Source of the DNA: Pirellulales bacterium
GTDB lineage: Bacteria; Planctomycetota; Planctomycetia; Pirellulales; UBA1268
DNA: 41,169 nucleotides
Direction of reading: 5' to 3'
Assembly: GCA_017853835.1 (NCBI GenBank)
Contig: JAFMIU010000023.1
Location: 1 to 41,169, forward strand
Notes under the pieces: generated by a model
Seen by the model: only the letters and a program-made list of their open reading frames with translations
What the model was told of the DNA's origin: nothing
The model's database searches: none
Part shown: positions 7,961-16,268 of the stretch, piece by piece
How the letters are laid out: each line of letters starts with the position of its first letter
Numbering within the stretch: the first letter of the stretch is position 1
Made by a program: the position numbers and the translations under genes

Positions 7961-8142
7961 ATCAGTCGAGCGACGGGTCGAGCACGGCCGTGGCTGGCCA
8001 GGAGCGGGAAGGCGTGCGGCCGGCTTGGATCGTTCGGCCGTGCCGGCGAGTGAGTCGATGAACGCTCACAGAGCATTGGCGTATCCTCTGTCACAAGGCG
8101 GGAAGCGTTGTCGACAGCGCCGTGTCCTACTCCGACGAACGC

Positions 8143-8148
8143 TACACT
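8143..8148 (+). promoter_or_regulatory. Possible -10 hexamer TACACT
   Basis: TACACT ends 15 bp before the ATG at 8164. A similar hexamer occurs close to several other starts in the window. No good -35 box is visible at 16-18 bp. If it is used, the transcript leader would be under 10 bases. Confidence 0.3.
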
Positions 8149-8163
8149 TGAGGCGAGGCTTCC

Positions 8164-8421
8164 ATGAACCATACGCCACCTCACGCTGAAGCACCCATGC
8201 CCGTGTTTCCGGACCATCGGGCGGTCATCGCATCTGATGCGCGACGGTTTCGCGGTCTGTCACCGCATGAGCGGTGGCGGGAACTCTTCTCGCTTCGCGC
8301 CTGGGGGAAACGGCTCGCCGAGTCGTCGTCCCGAGGCGAATCGATCCGAACGCTCGATGACGAGGCAGAGGCTGTATGGCAGGCCGTGCAGCGGGAGTTG
8401 TTCGCACGACATGGTGACTGA
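8164..8421 (+). CDS. Small unknown protein paired with a nucleotidyltransferase
   Basis: The 85-residue protein is charged and helical, with ARRFRGLSPHERWRELFSLR and [14 protein letters not shown] as its clearest parts. It has no signal peptide or membrane segment. An in-frame ATG at 8197 (MPVFPDHRAV) could be the true start. Its last 11 bp overlap the beginning of the nucleotidyltransferase gene, so the two are co-translated. The arrangement of a short helical protein before a minimal nucleotidyltransferase resembles two-gene antitoxin-toxin operons, which is why a partner or regulatory role is inferred. I do not recognise a named family, and the sequence lacks the winged-helix features of AbiEi. 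Confidence 0.7.
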   Translation: MNHTPPHAEAPMPVFPDHRAVIASDARRFRGLSPHERWRELFSLRAWGKRLAESSSRGESIRTLDDEAEAVWQAVQRELFARHGD

Positions 8422-9004
8422 CCCCGAACAGCTCGACGATCCGCTCTCTCGGGCGCTGGACGACATCGTCACCGTGCTGACGCAGTTTGGCATTCACCAT
8501 GCCCTGATCGGCGGGCTCGCGACCGGATACCGCTCGCGGCCCCGCTACACGCGAGACATCGATCTCATCATCGACATTCCTCAGATCATGCTTCCGGTGG
8601 TTCTTGAAGCGGTCCGCGAACGCGGATTCGAGTTCGAATCACATGTTGTCATCGAGGAGTTCACTCGCCATCACATGGCCGTGCTGTGGCGAGACGGCGT
8701 CCGGCTCGACTGGCTGAAGCCGGTGCTCCCGGCCTATCGGCATGTGCTGGATCAGGCACGGCTCGAGCCAGGGCCCACCGTCGACATCCGCGTGGCGACC
8801 GCCGAAGGCCTGATCCTCCTCAAACTCCTCGCATTTCGGTTGCAAGATCAGACGGATATCGAATCGCTCGTCGCCGCCAACCGTGATACGCTCGACCTCG
8901 AGTGGATCAAGCGCGAATGGCAAACGATCTTCGACGTCGATGATCCGCGGATGCTGTGGCTGCTGGAACAGGTCAGCGACGGGCGGGAGACCGGGAATCC
9001 CTGA
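8411..9004 (+). CDS. Minimal nucleotidyltransferase, AbiEii/DUF6036-like
   Basis: The 197-residue protein has the DNA polymerase beta-type nucleotidyltransferase core: GG at 34-35, D49-I-D51 in the segment [10 protein letters not shown], and a third acid in VRLD (D100). These are the metal-binding residues that transfer a nucleotide from an NTP to a target. The C-terminal part is helical ([20 protein letters not shown]), as in AbiEii and related stand-alone transferases, where the R-x-x-D-x-x-D-like region helps bind substrate. The ATG at 8411 overlaps the upstream small gene by 11 bp; longer starts run through that gene in another frame. It ends 92 bp before mnmG. A toxin role is possible, as AbiEii-type enzymes modify tRNA ends, but the target here is unknown. 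Confidence 0.8.
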   Translation: MVTDPEQLDDPLSRALDDIVTVLTQFGIHHALIGGLATGYRSRPRYTRDIDLIIDIPQIMLPVVLEAVRERGFEFESHVVIEEFTRHHMAVLWRDGVRLDWLKPVLPAYRHVLDQARLEPGPTVDIRVATAEGLILLKLLAFRLQDQTDIESLVAANRDTLDLEWIKREWQTIFDVDDPRMLWLLEQVSDGRETGNP

Positions 9005-9096
9005 TCATGCGTCGCGCAGGGGTGGAGAGCCCCGATGCGGCCGGGCGATTCCTTGCCCAGGGTTCCCAGGCAACAATGGGCGGCTCACCAGACTCC

Positions 9097-10935
9097 ATGA
9101 CGATTCGCTACGACTACGACGTGCTCGTGATCGGCGCCGGCCATGCCGGCGTGGAGGCGGCCTGCGCTGCGGCTCGGCTCGGCGCCCGCACGGCGCTGCT
9201 TACGACCAACTGCGACACCGTCGGCCAGATGAGCTGCAACCCGGCGATCGGCGGCGTCGGAAAGGCCCAGCTCGTGCGGGAGGTCGATGCCCTCGGCGGC
9301 GTGATGGCCCGCGCCATCGACGCGACGGGCATCCAGTTTCGGGTGCTCAACCGCTCGAAGGGGCCGGCGATGCACGGCCCCCGTGCCCAGGCCGACAAGC
9401 GGCTCTATCAGATGGAGGCGAAGCAGATCGTCGAGGAGACGCCGGGCCTCGACCTGCGGCAGGAGACGGTGGTGGATCTGATCGTCGAGCCGCTGTCGGA
9501 CGCCACCGGCACGGCGGCGTGGCGGGTGACGGGCGTGCGGGTGCGTGGCGATGCGGAGTATCGTGCCGCCGCGGTCGTGCTCACCACGGGCACGTTTCTG
9601 CAGGCGGTGATGCACACCGGCGAATCCACCACGACCGGCGGACGTGCGGGCGAGGGCACCACCTCGGGCATCTCGTCGGCGCTCGCCCGGCTCGGCATCA
9701 TGGTCGATCGGTTCAAGACCGGCACCCCCTGCCGGCTGTCCGCGACGGGCATCGACTACGACCGCCTCGATGTGCAGCCCGGTGATCCCGAGCCGCAGCC
9801 GTTTTCATTTCTCACCGATCGCATCGAACAGGACCAGATGGTCTGTTGGATCACGAGGACCACGCCCGACATCCACGACCTCATCCGGGCCAATCTGCAC
9901 CGCGCCCCGATGTTCACCGGCCAGATCGAATCCCGCGGGCCGCGATACTGCCCGAGCATCGAAGACAAGGTCGTTCGGTTCGCCGACAAGGAGAGCCACC
10001 AGCTCTTCCTCGAGCCCGAGGGGCGCCGGACCCGCGAAATCTACGTCAACGGCATCTCGACCAGCCTGCCACGGGACGTGCAGGACGAGATGGTGCGGCT
10101 CGTGCCCGGACTGGAACGGGCCCGAATCATGCGATACGGCTATGCCGTCGAATACGACTACTGCCCGCCCGACCAGCTCTTTGCGACGCTCGAGAGCAAG
10201 CGGGCGAAGGGGCTTTTCTGTGCGGGGCAGATCAACGGAACCACCGGCTACGAAGAGGCCGCCGCGCAGGGGCTCGTCGCCGGGGCCAATGCGGCGCTCG
10301 CCGCGTCAGGGCGGGAGCCATTCGTGCTCGAACGGGAAGACTCCTACATCGGCGTGCTCATCGACGATCTCGTGACCCGTGGTGTGGATGAGCCCTACCG
10401 CATGTTCACGAGCCGTGCCGAACACAGGCTCGCGCTGCGTCACGACAACGCCGATCGTCGGCTCACACCTCTGGCGGGGCGGCACGGGCTCGCCGAGCCC
10501 CATCGGATGGCGAGGCTGGCGGCGAAGGAGGCCGAGATGGAGGCGGCACTCGCGCTGCTCGCCACCACGCGGGTGCAGGGCGTGGCGATCGCCGACCTGC
10601 TCAAGCGGCCGGAGTTTGCCTGGGCCGATGCGGTGACAGCGCTGCCGTCGCTCGCCGGGGTGTCGCGCGAGACGGCGACACAGATCGAGCACGACATCCG
10701 CTATGCCGGCTACGTGGCGCTCGATCGCGAACGGATCGCGCGGCAACGGAAGCATGCGGAGCGTTCGATTCCCGCAGGCTTCGACTACGGAGCCGTGCGT
10801 CACCTCCGCGCCGAGGCCCGCGAGCAGCTCGCCCGCATTCAGCCCCGCACGCTCGGTCAGGCAGGCCGGGTGAGCGGCATCACGCCTGCCGATCTCGCAC
10901 TGGTGCTCGTGCACCTGGAAGGTCGGGGCGTGTGA
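9097..10935 (+). CDS. mnmG: tRNA uridine-5-carboxymethylaminomethyl synthesis enzyme MnmG (GidA)
   Basis: This 612-residue flavoprotein works with MnmE to place the carboxymethylaminomethyl group on U34 of certain tRNAs. The FAD-binding GAGHAG motif is at residues 13-18, followed by the family hallmark MSCNPAIGG near 45-53. [28 protein letters not shown] and [18 protein letters not shown] are also family signatures, and the helical C-terminal domain that binds MnmE is present (about residue 550 onward). The ATG at 9097 gives the family's normal N-terminus (YDVLVIGAG); the open frame extends to 8956 without homologous sequence. Its stop overlaps the glycosyltransferase start as GTGA. No mnmE is nearby. 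A damaged copy of its 5' end lies at 6741. Confidence 0.97.
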   Translation: MTIRYDYDVLVIGAGHAGVEAACAAARLGARTALLTTNCDTVGQMSCNPAIGGVGKAQLVREVDALGGVMARAIDATGIQFRVLNRSKGPAMHGPRAQADKRLYQMEAKQIVEETPGLDLRQETVVDLIVEPLSDATGTAAWRVTGVRVRGDAEYRAAAVVLTTGTFLQAVMHTGESTTTGGRAGEGTTSGISSALARLGIMVDRFKTGTPCRLSATGIDYDRLDVQPGDPEPQPFSFLTDRIEQDQMVCWITRTTPDIHDLIRANLHRAPMFTGQIESRGPRYCPSIEDKVVRFADKESHQLFLEPEGRRTREIYVNGISTSLPRDVQDEMVRLVPGLERARIMRYGYAVEYDYCPPDQLFATLESKRAKGLFCAGQINGTTGYEEAAAQGLVAGANAALAASGREPFVLEREDSYIGVLIDDLVTRGVDEPYRMFTSRAEHRLALRHDNADRRLTPLAGRHGLAEPHRMARLAAKEAEMEAALALLATTRVQGVAIADLLKRPEFAWADAVTALPSLAGVSRETATQIEHDIRYAGYVALDRERIARQRKHAERSIPAGFDYGAVRHLRAEAREQLARIQPRTLGQAGRVSGITPADLALVLVHLEGRGV

Positions 10936-12245
10936 AGATCGTTCACATCACCGCCGGAGCGGGCGGTCGCATCTGCGGCACCTGCCTCCACGACAACACG
11001 CTCGTGCAGGCCCTTCAGGCCAGGGGGCGCGATGCGATGCTCGTGCCGGCCTACGTGCCGACCACCACCGACGAGCACAACGTGGCCGAGCGCAAGGTGG
11101 TGATGGGGGGCGTGAACGTGTGGCTGCAGGAGCACGTCGGCCTCTTTCGGCACACGCCGGTGTTTTGTGACGCGCCGCTCGATGCCCGGCCGCTGCTGGA
11201 GTGGCTCTCCGGGCGGACGGGCGGCGCGCGAGCCGCCGACCTGGGGCCCCTGACCGCCTCGTCACTGAAGGGTGAGCAGGGCCGGCAGCGGAAGGAAGTG
11301 GCGAAGCTTGCCCGCTGGCTGGCACGCGAGGTGAGGCCCGACATCGTTCATCTCTCCAACGTGCTCCTCATCGGTCTGGCGCGGTCGATTCGGGAGGCCA
11401 CCGGGGCGGGCATCGTCTGCAGCCTCTCGGGCGAGGATGTGTTCCTCGACGCGATTCCCGAGCCGCATGCCGCGCAGATTCATGGCCTGCTTCGGGAGCG
11501 AGCCGCAGACATCGACCGCTTCGTGGCGTTCAACCGGTGTTTTGCCGACGCCATGGCGGCGCGGCTCGCCCTCGATCCCGGCGTGATCGCCGTGATTCCG
11601 CACGGGGTCGATCTTTCGGCGTTTCCGACGCCGCCCCCCGACCTCGTCGATCGGCGACGATCGCGAGGCAGCCGTCGGGTGATCGGCTTTCTCGCCCGAG
11701 GGTGTCCGGAGAAAGGCCTCGATCAGCTCGTGCGGGCGCTGCCGGCCGTCGCGGCGCGGCACGACGTGGAGGTGGTGGCCGCCGGAGCGACGATCGATAC
11801 GGAGCGCGACTACCTCGCCGCATGCCGGTCGCTCGCGGCCGACCTCGGCGTGGCCGATCGCTACCGGTGGCTCGGCCAGATCGACCGCGAGGCAAAGCTC
11901 GACCTCCTCGCCTCCATCGACGTCTTCGCGCTGCCGACGCCCCGCCCCGAAGCCAAGGGGCTCTCCGTCATCGAGGCGATGGCTGCAGGTGTGCCGGTGG
12001 TCGCCTCGCGGCATGGCGCGTTTCCGGAAATGCTCGACGGCGAACGCGCGGGACTCCTGCACGTTCCCGGAGACCACGTCGACCTCGCCCGGGTGATTCT
12101 GTCGATGCTCGACGACGTCGATCTGGCCGCACGACTCGGCCGCCATGGCCATCAGCTCGCGCGGGATCGCCATTCGGCCGATCGCATGGCCGAGTCGCAC
12201 GAGCAGCTCTACCGTTCGGTGGTGACACGCAACGCCCCCGCGTGA
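10932..12245 (+). CDS. Glycosyltransferase family 4 (GT-B fold)
   Basis: The 437-residue protein is a retaining GT-B glycosyltransferase. The N-terminal Rossmann domain starts [11 protein letters not shown], and the C-terminal nucleotide-sugar domain has [15 protein letters not shown] and the E-x7-E-like segment [15 protein letters not shown] near residue 340. No signal peptide or membrane segment is present, so it acts in the cytoplasm, probably on a lipid-linked or small-molecule acceptor. The N-terminal [13 protein letters not shown] motif, with two Cys, is not part of the general GT4 pattern and may mark a planctomycete subgroup. The GTG start overlaps the mnmG stop by GTGA, so it is translated from the same message although the two jobs are unrelated. 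Donor and acceptor sugars cannot be read from the sequence. Confidence 0.9.
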   Translation: MKIVHITAGAGGRICGTCLHDNTLVQALQARGRDAMLVPAYVPTTTDEHNVAERKVVMGGVNVWLQEHVGLFRHTPVFCDAPLDARPLLEWLSGRTGGARAADLGPLTASSLKGEQGRQRKEVAKLARWLAREVRPDIVHLSNVLLIGLARSIREATGAGIVCSLSGEDVFLDAIPEPHAAQIHGLLRERAADIDRFVAFNRCFADAMAARLALDPGVIAVIPHGVDLSAFPTPPPDLVDRRRSRGSRRVIGFLARGCPEKGLDQLVRALPAVAARHDVEVVAAGATIDTERDYLAACRSLAADLGVADRYRWLGQIDREAKLDLLASIDVFALPTPRPEAKGLSVIEAMAAGVPVVASRHGAFPEMLDGERAGLLHVPGDHVDLARVILSMLDDVDLAARLGRHGHQLARDRHSADRMAESHEQLYRSVVTRNAPA

Positions 12246-12260
12246 CCCGACGCATGCGTC

Positions 12261-12278
12261 GAGGAATCCAGATTCCTC
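12261..12278. repeat. 8-bp inverted repeat after the glycosyltransferase gene
   Basis: GAGGAATC and GATTCCTC are separated by CA. The element lies 16 bp after the glycosyltransferase stop and 67 bp before the ATPase start. It could be a weak terminator hairpin or an operator for the ATPase gene. There is no T-tract. Confidence 0.4.
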
Positions 12279-12308
12279 CGGCCTGCCGCACGGCCCCTGA
12301 AGCCTGGG

Positions 12309-12314
12309 TACACT
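12309..12314 (+). promoter_or_regulatory. Possible -10 hexamer TACACT before the GHKL ATPase
   Basis: GGTACACTCGGCGG spans 12307-12320. A nearly identical box occurs on the minus strand before the gene at 16050 and a related one at 38589. The ATPase ATG follows 30 bp after the hexamer. No convincing -35 box is visible. Confidence 0.35.
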
Positions 12315-12344
12315 CGGCGGTTCTCCCGGACACCCCCCCGCCTC

Positions 12345-14117
12345 ATGACCACTTCCGCCTCCACCACCGGCACGCTCAAGATCGGCGACCAGTGGAATGC
12401 GATCACGATCATCGCCCATTCGCAGACGCATCCGCTCAAGGCGATCTGCGAGTTCACCGAAAACGCCATCGATGCCGGCGCCCAACACGTGAAGATCACC
12501 CGGCGGCGGGCGCAGGGCAAAACCTATGTCGAGGTGGTCGATGATGGGAGGGGCGTGGCCCAAGACGCCGCCGGTGAGCCCGACTTCGAACGCATCGCCA
12601 CCCATCTCTGCGACTCCATGAAGCGCCACCTCGATGCCGCCCAGCGCCGCGGTGTGCACGGGGAGTTTGGGATCGGCCTGCTGAGCTTCTGGGCGTTGGG
12701 CGAGGAACTCCGGATGGTGTCGGGAGGCGCCGCAGGCCTCCGTGAACTGCGGCTGGTGCGCGGGGAGCGACACTACGACGTGCGGCCGGTGCGAGGACGA
12801 ATCGCCACAGGGGGAACCCGTGTGGTCGTCGGCCCGCTGCTCGAGGCCACCAAGAACCTCGTCACCGGCGAGAAGGTGGCCCGCTATCTCTCCGCGGAGC
12901 TTCGGGACCGCATCCGACGATCGGGCGTGGCGATCGAGGTGGTCGACAGCGTGGCCCGCCGGCAGCTCGCCGTCGTGCCGCGGGAGTTCGACGGTGACCG
13001 CCTCGAGATTCCTCGCCGTTACCCCACTCCGCTCGGTGACGTCAACGTGGAGGTGTATGTGCGGGGCGACGATGCCGGCGGTGAGCCGGGCATCGCGATC
13101 TGCAAGGACGGCACCCGCGTGCTCAAGGACATTACCGAGCTGCTGCCCTTCCAGCATGCGCCCTGGACCGACCGCCGGCTCGAGGGACTCGTCGACTTCG
13201 AGCCACTCACGCTCGCGCCGGGCACGCGATCGGGGATCGTGCCCGACGAGGCGCTCGACGCGCTCGTCGCATCGGCTTCGGCCATCGAAGGCGACATCCG
13301 TGAGGCGCTGAGTTCGCGCGAAGAGGCGGAGGCCGAACGCGCCAGCCGGCAGCTGCTGAAGCAGGTGCACAAGGCGTTTGCCTCGGCGCTCGCCGACCTG
13401 CCCGCGGAGGAGTACCTGTTTTTCGACATCCCGAAGGCGAGTCCCGCCTTGCAGGGGCGTCCGGGCGTGGCCGGTGACCTGACGGCCGAAGGCGACGCCC
13501 GCGGGCGAAAGCCGTTGCCCTCCTCGCCGCGTCCGCTCCTGGCAGCCGATCCCGGACCGCTTGCCGCCGTGCGAATCACGCCGCGCGCCCCGCGCCGGCA
13601 GCCAAACGACTCCTGTCTGTTTACGGCGACGGCCCGTGATGCGCTCGAGATCCTGATCACCGGCGGTGTCTCCTTCACCTGGCGGATCGTGTCGGGGTCC
13701 GCCGCGATCGCCACCGATGGCGCCGTGTGTCGGGTGGTGTCGTCGTCGGTCGGGATCGTCACGGTGGGGGTGACCGCACGTCAGGGCGAGATCGAGGTGA
13801 CCGATCAGGTGGATCTCAAGTTTGTTCACGATCCGCTCGGCGACGGTGCCGGTGGCCGCGGCCTGCCGGGGTATCGGCTCGAAGCGGATCACGGCCAGCC
13901 ATGGCGGAGCCGCTACGACTCGTCGAAGAACGAGATCGTGATCAACTCCGCCCACCGCGACTTCCTCGCCAGCCGTCACGCGGCCGGCAAGCATCGTCGC
14001 TACATCGGCAAGCTCTACGCCAAGGAAGTGGTGCTCACCAACTTCCCGCACGAATCACCGGCGGAGGTGATGGAGCGGCTCATCGAAGTCACGCTCCGCA
14101 CCGAAGACGCCCTGTAG
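12345..14117 (+). CDS. GHKL-superfamily ATPase (MORC/Hsp90-like) with Ig-like insert
   Basis: The 590-residue protein has an N-terminal GHKL ATP-binding fold: ENAIDAGA (N box) at 39-46, DDGRG at 66-70 and GVHGEFGIGLLSFW at 103-116. This order and the form of the motifs match HATPase_c_3 proteins such as MORC, MutL and Hsp90-like ATPases rather than histidine kinases. There is no H-box or response regulator nearby. A second alpha/beta domain follows to about residue 300, then a charged helix (SSREEAEAERASRQLLKQ). A linker leads to a beta-rich, Ig-like segment (about 410-500), and the protein ends in a conserved block with KNEIVINSAHRDF. Such ATPases usually dimerise on ATP and act as clamps or chaperones. 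The client here is unknown. It stands alone between a glycosyltransferase and a convergent TerC gene. Confidence 0.82.
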   Translation: MTTSASTTGTLKIGDQWNAITIIAHSQTHPLKAICEFTENAIDAGAQHVKITRRRAQGKTYVEVVDDGRGVAQDAAGEPDFERIATHLCDSMKRHLDAAQRRGVHGEFGIGLLSFWALGEELRMVSGGAAGLRELRLVRGERHYDVRPVRGRIATGGTRVVVGPLLEATKNLVTGEKVARYLSAELRDRIRRSGVAIEVVDSVARRQLAVVPREFDGDRLEIPRRYPTPLGDVNVEVYVRGDDAGGEPGIAICKDGTRVLKDITELLPFQHAPWTDRRLEGLVDFEPLTLAPGTRSGIVPDEALDALVASASAIEGDIREALSSREEAEAERASRQLLKQVHKAFASALADLPAEEYLFFDIPKASPALQGRPGVAGDLTAEGDARGRKPLPSSPRPLLAADPGPLAAVRITPRAPRRQPNDSCLFTATARDALEILITGGVSFTWRIVSGSAAIATDGAVCRVVSSSVGIVTVGVTARQGEIEVTDQVDLKFVHDPLGDGAGGRGLPGYRLEADHGQPWRSRYDSSKNEIVINSAHRDFLASRHAAGKHRRYIGKLYAKEVVLTNFPHESPAEVMERLIEVTLRTEDAL

Positions 14118-14141
14118 CGGCGGGTGCGTGCCGCCGCGGGC

Positions 14142-15200
14142 TCAGGAGTGGCCCTGCGTTGTGTCGCCGTGGTCCGCGATCTCGCCCGCATGGGGCTTTC
14201 CGGGAAAGGCGAGCGACGCAGCCACGCTCGCGCCGATCAGCCCGATGATCACCGCCAGCGAAGCAGCGGGGTGCACAAGATGCCCCGTTCCGTGCGCGTC
14301 CCACCCGCCGTGGCCCGCGAGCCATTCATTGTGGCGGGCCACTTCGGCGATCATCTTGCACCCGACGAACACGAGCACCGCCGACAGGCCGTAGTTGAGG
14401 AATCGAAAGAGATCCATCACGCCGGCGAGCAGGAAGTAGAGGGCCCGGAGGCCGAGGATCGCAAAGACGTTCGAGGTGAAGGCGATGAACCGCATGTGGT
14501 CGGTGCCGGGGGTGACGACGCCGAGGATCGCAGGGACACTGTCGACGGCGAAGAGCACGTCGGTTGTTTCCACCACGAGCAAGACGAGGAAGAGCGGCGT
14601 GGCGACGTAGCGGCCGTTCTCGCGGACGAAGAAGCGGTCGCCCGAAGGCTCCTGGGAAACGGGGATGAACCGACGGAAGAACCGGATCATCGCGTTCTCG
14701 CCCGGTTCGTGGTCGCCGTCACCCAGGGCGAGTTTGATGCCCGTGTAGATCAGGAAGCCGCCAAACAGCCACATCACCCAGTTGTAGCGCTCGACCAGTT
14801 CGGCTCCGAGCAGCACGAAGGTCAATCGCATGACCACGGCGCCGAGGATGCCCCAGAAGAGCACCCGATACTGATACTTCAGCGGCACGCCAAAGTAGGC
14901 GAAGACCACGGCGAACACGAAGACGTTGTCCATCGACAACGACCATTCGACGAGGTAGCCCGTGAGGAACTCGATCGCCGCCTGGCCGCCGAGCCACCAC
15001 CAAACGATGGCATTGAATCCGAAGGCAAGCGCCGACCAGAACACGGTCCAGAAGGCACTCTCTCGCAGCGACGGTTCGTGCGACTTCCGATGGAAGACCG
15101 TCAGATCGAGGACGAGCATCACCGTCACGAACACGGCGAACGCGATCCAGTGCGTGAGCTGGATCGTGTCGGGCACGGCGACGGTGGCTGACGAAGGCAC
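14142..15200 (-). CDS. TerC/Alx-family integral membrane protein
   Basis: The protein is predicted at 352 residues from a GTG at 15200; GTG at 15176 (just before PDTIQLTHW) is an equally plausible start, and no strong Shine-Dalgarno decides. About nine hydrophobic segments are visible. The family marks are the acidic intramembrane motifs in SMDNVFVFAVVFAYFGVP and VETTDVLFAVDSVPA. TerC/Alx proteins export metal ions, mainly manganese in characterised members, or supply metal to exported enzymes. A His-rich C-terminal stretch (AGHGGWDAHGTGHLVH) could bind metal. I looked for a yybP-ykoY manganese riboswitch upstream and did not recognise one. The gene ends 24 bp from the convergent GHKL ATPase gene. 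Confidence 0.9.
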   Translation of the reverse strand: MPSSATVAVPDTIQLTHWIAFAVFVTVMLVLDLTVFHRKSHEPSLRESAFWTVFWSALAFGFNAIVWWWLGGQAAIEFLTGYLVEWSLSMDNVFVFAVVFAYFGVPLKYQYRVLFWGILGAVVMRLTFVLLGAELVERYNWVMWLFGGFLIYTGIKLALGDGDHEPGENAMIRFFRRFIPVSQEPSGDRFFVRENGRYVATPLFLVLLVVETTDVLFAVDSVPAILGVVTPGTDHMRFIAFTSNVFAILGLRALYFLLAGVMDLFRFLNYGLSAVLVFVGCKMIAEVARHNEWLAGHGGWDAHGTGHLVHPAASLAVIIGLIGASVAASLAFPGKPHAGEIADHGDTTQGHS

Positions 15201-15609
15201 GAGGCTGGTCCGGGGGGTGCGGTGAGGGGGGCTGCCTGAAGGGAAGGCTGGGAATCCTAGCAATCGACGGCGGGATCGTGGCACTGTTCCACGGTAGGCG
15301 GTTGTAAAAACGCCACGTTTCTGCCCAGACGCGATGGGAAAGGCTGGAAAAAATGTCCGCGCCAGGCCCGCCGCCGGCGCTGCCCAGACCGCCGAATCGT
15401 CACCTCCTCGCCCCGCCGGACGGTCGTGGAGGCGGCCGCGCGATCGGCACGCCATCTGCAGGAGAACGGGTCAGCCGCGGGGGGTGGACCTGCGGCCGGC
15501 CCGGCCGGGTCGCGGACCTTAGGCACACGTCGCTCGGGTGTGGCGACCGTTGGCCCGATGCAGTGAGGGCTGAGCCGTCTTTCCGCGACCCGCCGGCATG
15601 GGCCGGCCG
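15201..15609. other. 409-bp intergenic region, no gene supported
   Basis: The stretch lies between two minus-strand genes and should contain the TerC promoter. The similar sequences GGGAAGGCTGGGAA (15241) and GGGAAAGGCTGGAAAA (15336) form a loose direct repeat 95 bp apart. An A/T-rich island near 15303-15354 may be the promoter region. Small open frames here are Arg/Pro-rich and look spurious. Confidence 0.5.
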
Positions 15610-16050
15610 TCACTCGTCGATCGACGACGAATCCGCCGACATGACGAGGCTCATGGTCATGGCGTCGAACACCCTGCACACGCTTTCCCATTCGTGATCT
15701 TCGGCCTGGCTGAAGATCACATAGAGGGCGGTTGGCGTTTCGAAGGTCCGCACCTGCGCGGTGCTGATCAGGTCGAGGTAGGAGAAGTTCATGTCGTAGC
15801 CGGCGAGGTGATGGCCGGCCACCGTGTCGACGGCAACCTCGCTGTCGAGGTCGCGATACTCCTCACGCATCTGCCCGAGCACCGCGTCGGCCAACGCTTC
15901 GGCATCGTCGGACGGAGCGTGACCGCTCACCGACCAGAAGGCTCCGTCGGGGGACGACACCGTGACACACAGCCCGTCGTCGGGGGTCTCGGCGTCGACC
16001 AGCCAGTTGTCGGGATACTCGAACGTGATGCCAAGGCGGTCGAATCGCAT
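15610..16050 (-). CDS. Small PsbP/DcrB-like protein of unknown function
   Basis: The 146-residue protein begins MRFDRLGITFEYPDNWLVDA, a strand pattern (short hydrophobic strand, then YPxxW) seen at the start of PsbP/DcrB-fold proteins. Alternating strands and a helix (SDDAEALADAVLGQMREEY) continue to the end, which fits one small alpha-beta domain. No signal peptide is present, so it is cytoplasmic, unlike most PsbP relatives. Ser/Asp-rich residues close the chain. A TACACT box lies upstream on the same strand. Neighbours (TerC downstream, divergent flhA upstream) do not suggest a role. The fold assignment is inference from pattern only. Confidence 0.75.
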   Translation of the reverse strand: MRFDRLGITFEYPDNWLVDAETPDDGLCVTVSSPDGAFWSVSGHAPSDDAEALADAVLGQMREEYRDLDSEVAVDTVAGHHLAGYDMNFSYLDLISTAQVRTFETPTALYVIFSQAEDHEWESVCRVFDAMTMSLVMSADSSSIDE

Positions 16051-16093
16051 CGGTGGGCTCCATCAACAGGCTGCGGGAAGGGCCGATCGGCGG

Positions 16094-16099
16094 AGTGTA
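16094..16099 (-). promoter_or_regulatory. Possible -10 hexamer TACACT (minus strand)
   Basis: On the minus strand the sequence reads GGTACACTCCGCCG, nearly the same as the box before the GHKL ATPase (12307). The start codon at 16050 lies 43 bp downstream. No clear -35 box is seen. Confidence 0.35.
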
Positions 16100-16268
16100 C
16101 CGTTCGGCTGGCGGCGCTCCGAGGGTTGTCGCCCACGCCTTCCAGCGAGGGCCGGGCCGGTTTTCCGACGGATGAGCGGTATGGACTCGGGCGGGCTCCG
16201 GCCGCTACCGTCCCGCCCCCCGTCGGGCCTGTCGTCCGGCGGCTTCCACCCGTGCAGAATCGCCTCGC

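Larger units (their letters stand above)
7684..8163. other. 480-bp intergenic region with inverted repeats, no gene supported
   Basis: The stretch separates the divergent PEP-CTERM gene and the nucleotidyltransferase operon. It holds a 9-bp hairpin near the PEP-CTERM start, a palindrome array at 7907-7960 and a possible -10 hexamer at 8143. Open frames here (for example 7781-8053) are Arg/Ala/Pro-rich and lack family features. Both promoters for the flanking units should lie in this region. Confidence 0.6.

Noticed and set aside
7781..8053. 90-codon open frame in the intergenic region
   Set aside because: It crosses the palindrome array and is Arg/Ala/Pro-rich, so it is not considered a gene.
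8411..10935. Complete toxin-antitoxin or defence island around mnmG
   Set aside because: Only the nucleotidyltransferase pair fits; flanking genes are housekeeping or surface proteins and no further defence-type gene is present.
11262..14051. Very long minus-strand open frame (929 codons) opposite the glycosyltransferase and GHKL ATPase genes
   Set aside because: It has no family motifs and is rich in Arg, His, Gly and Asp, as expected when a GC-rich gene is read in antisense. The plus-strand genes have clear motifs.
15201..15609. yybP-ykoY manganese riboswitch before the TerC gene
   Set aside because: TerC genes often have one, but I could not find its conserved core or fold in the minus-strand leader.
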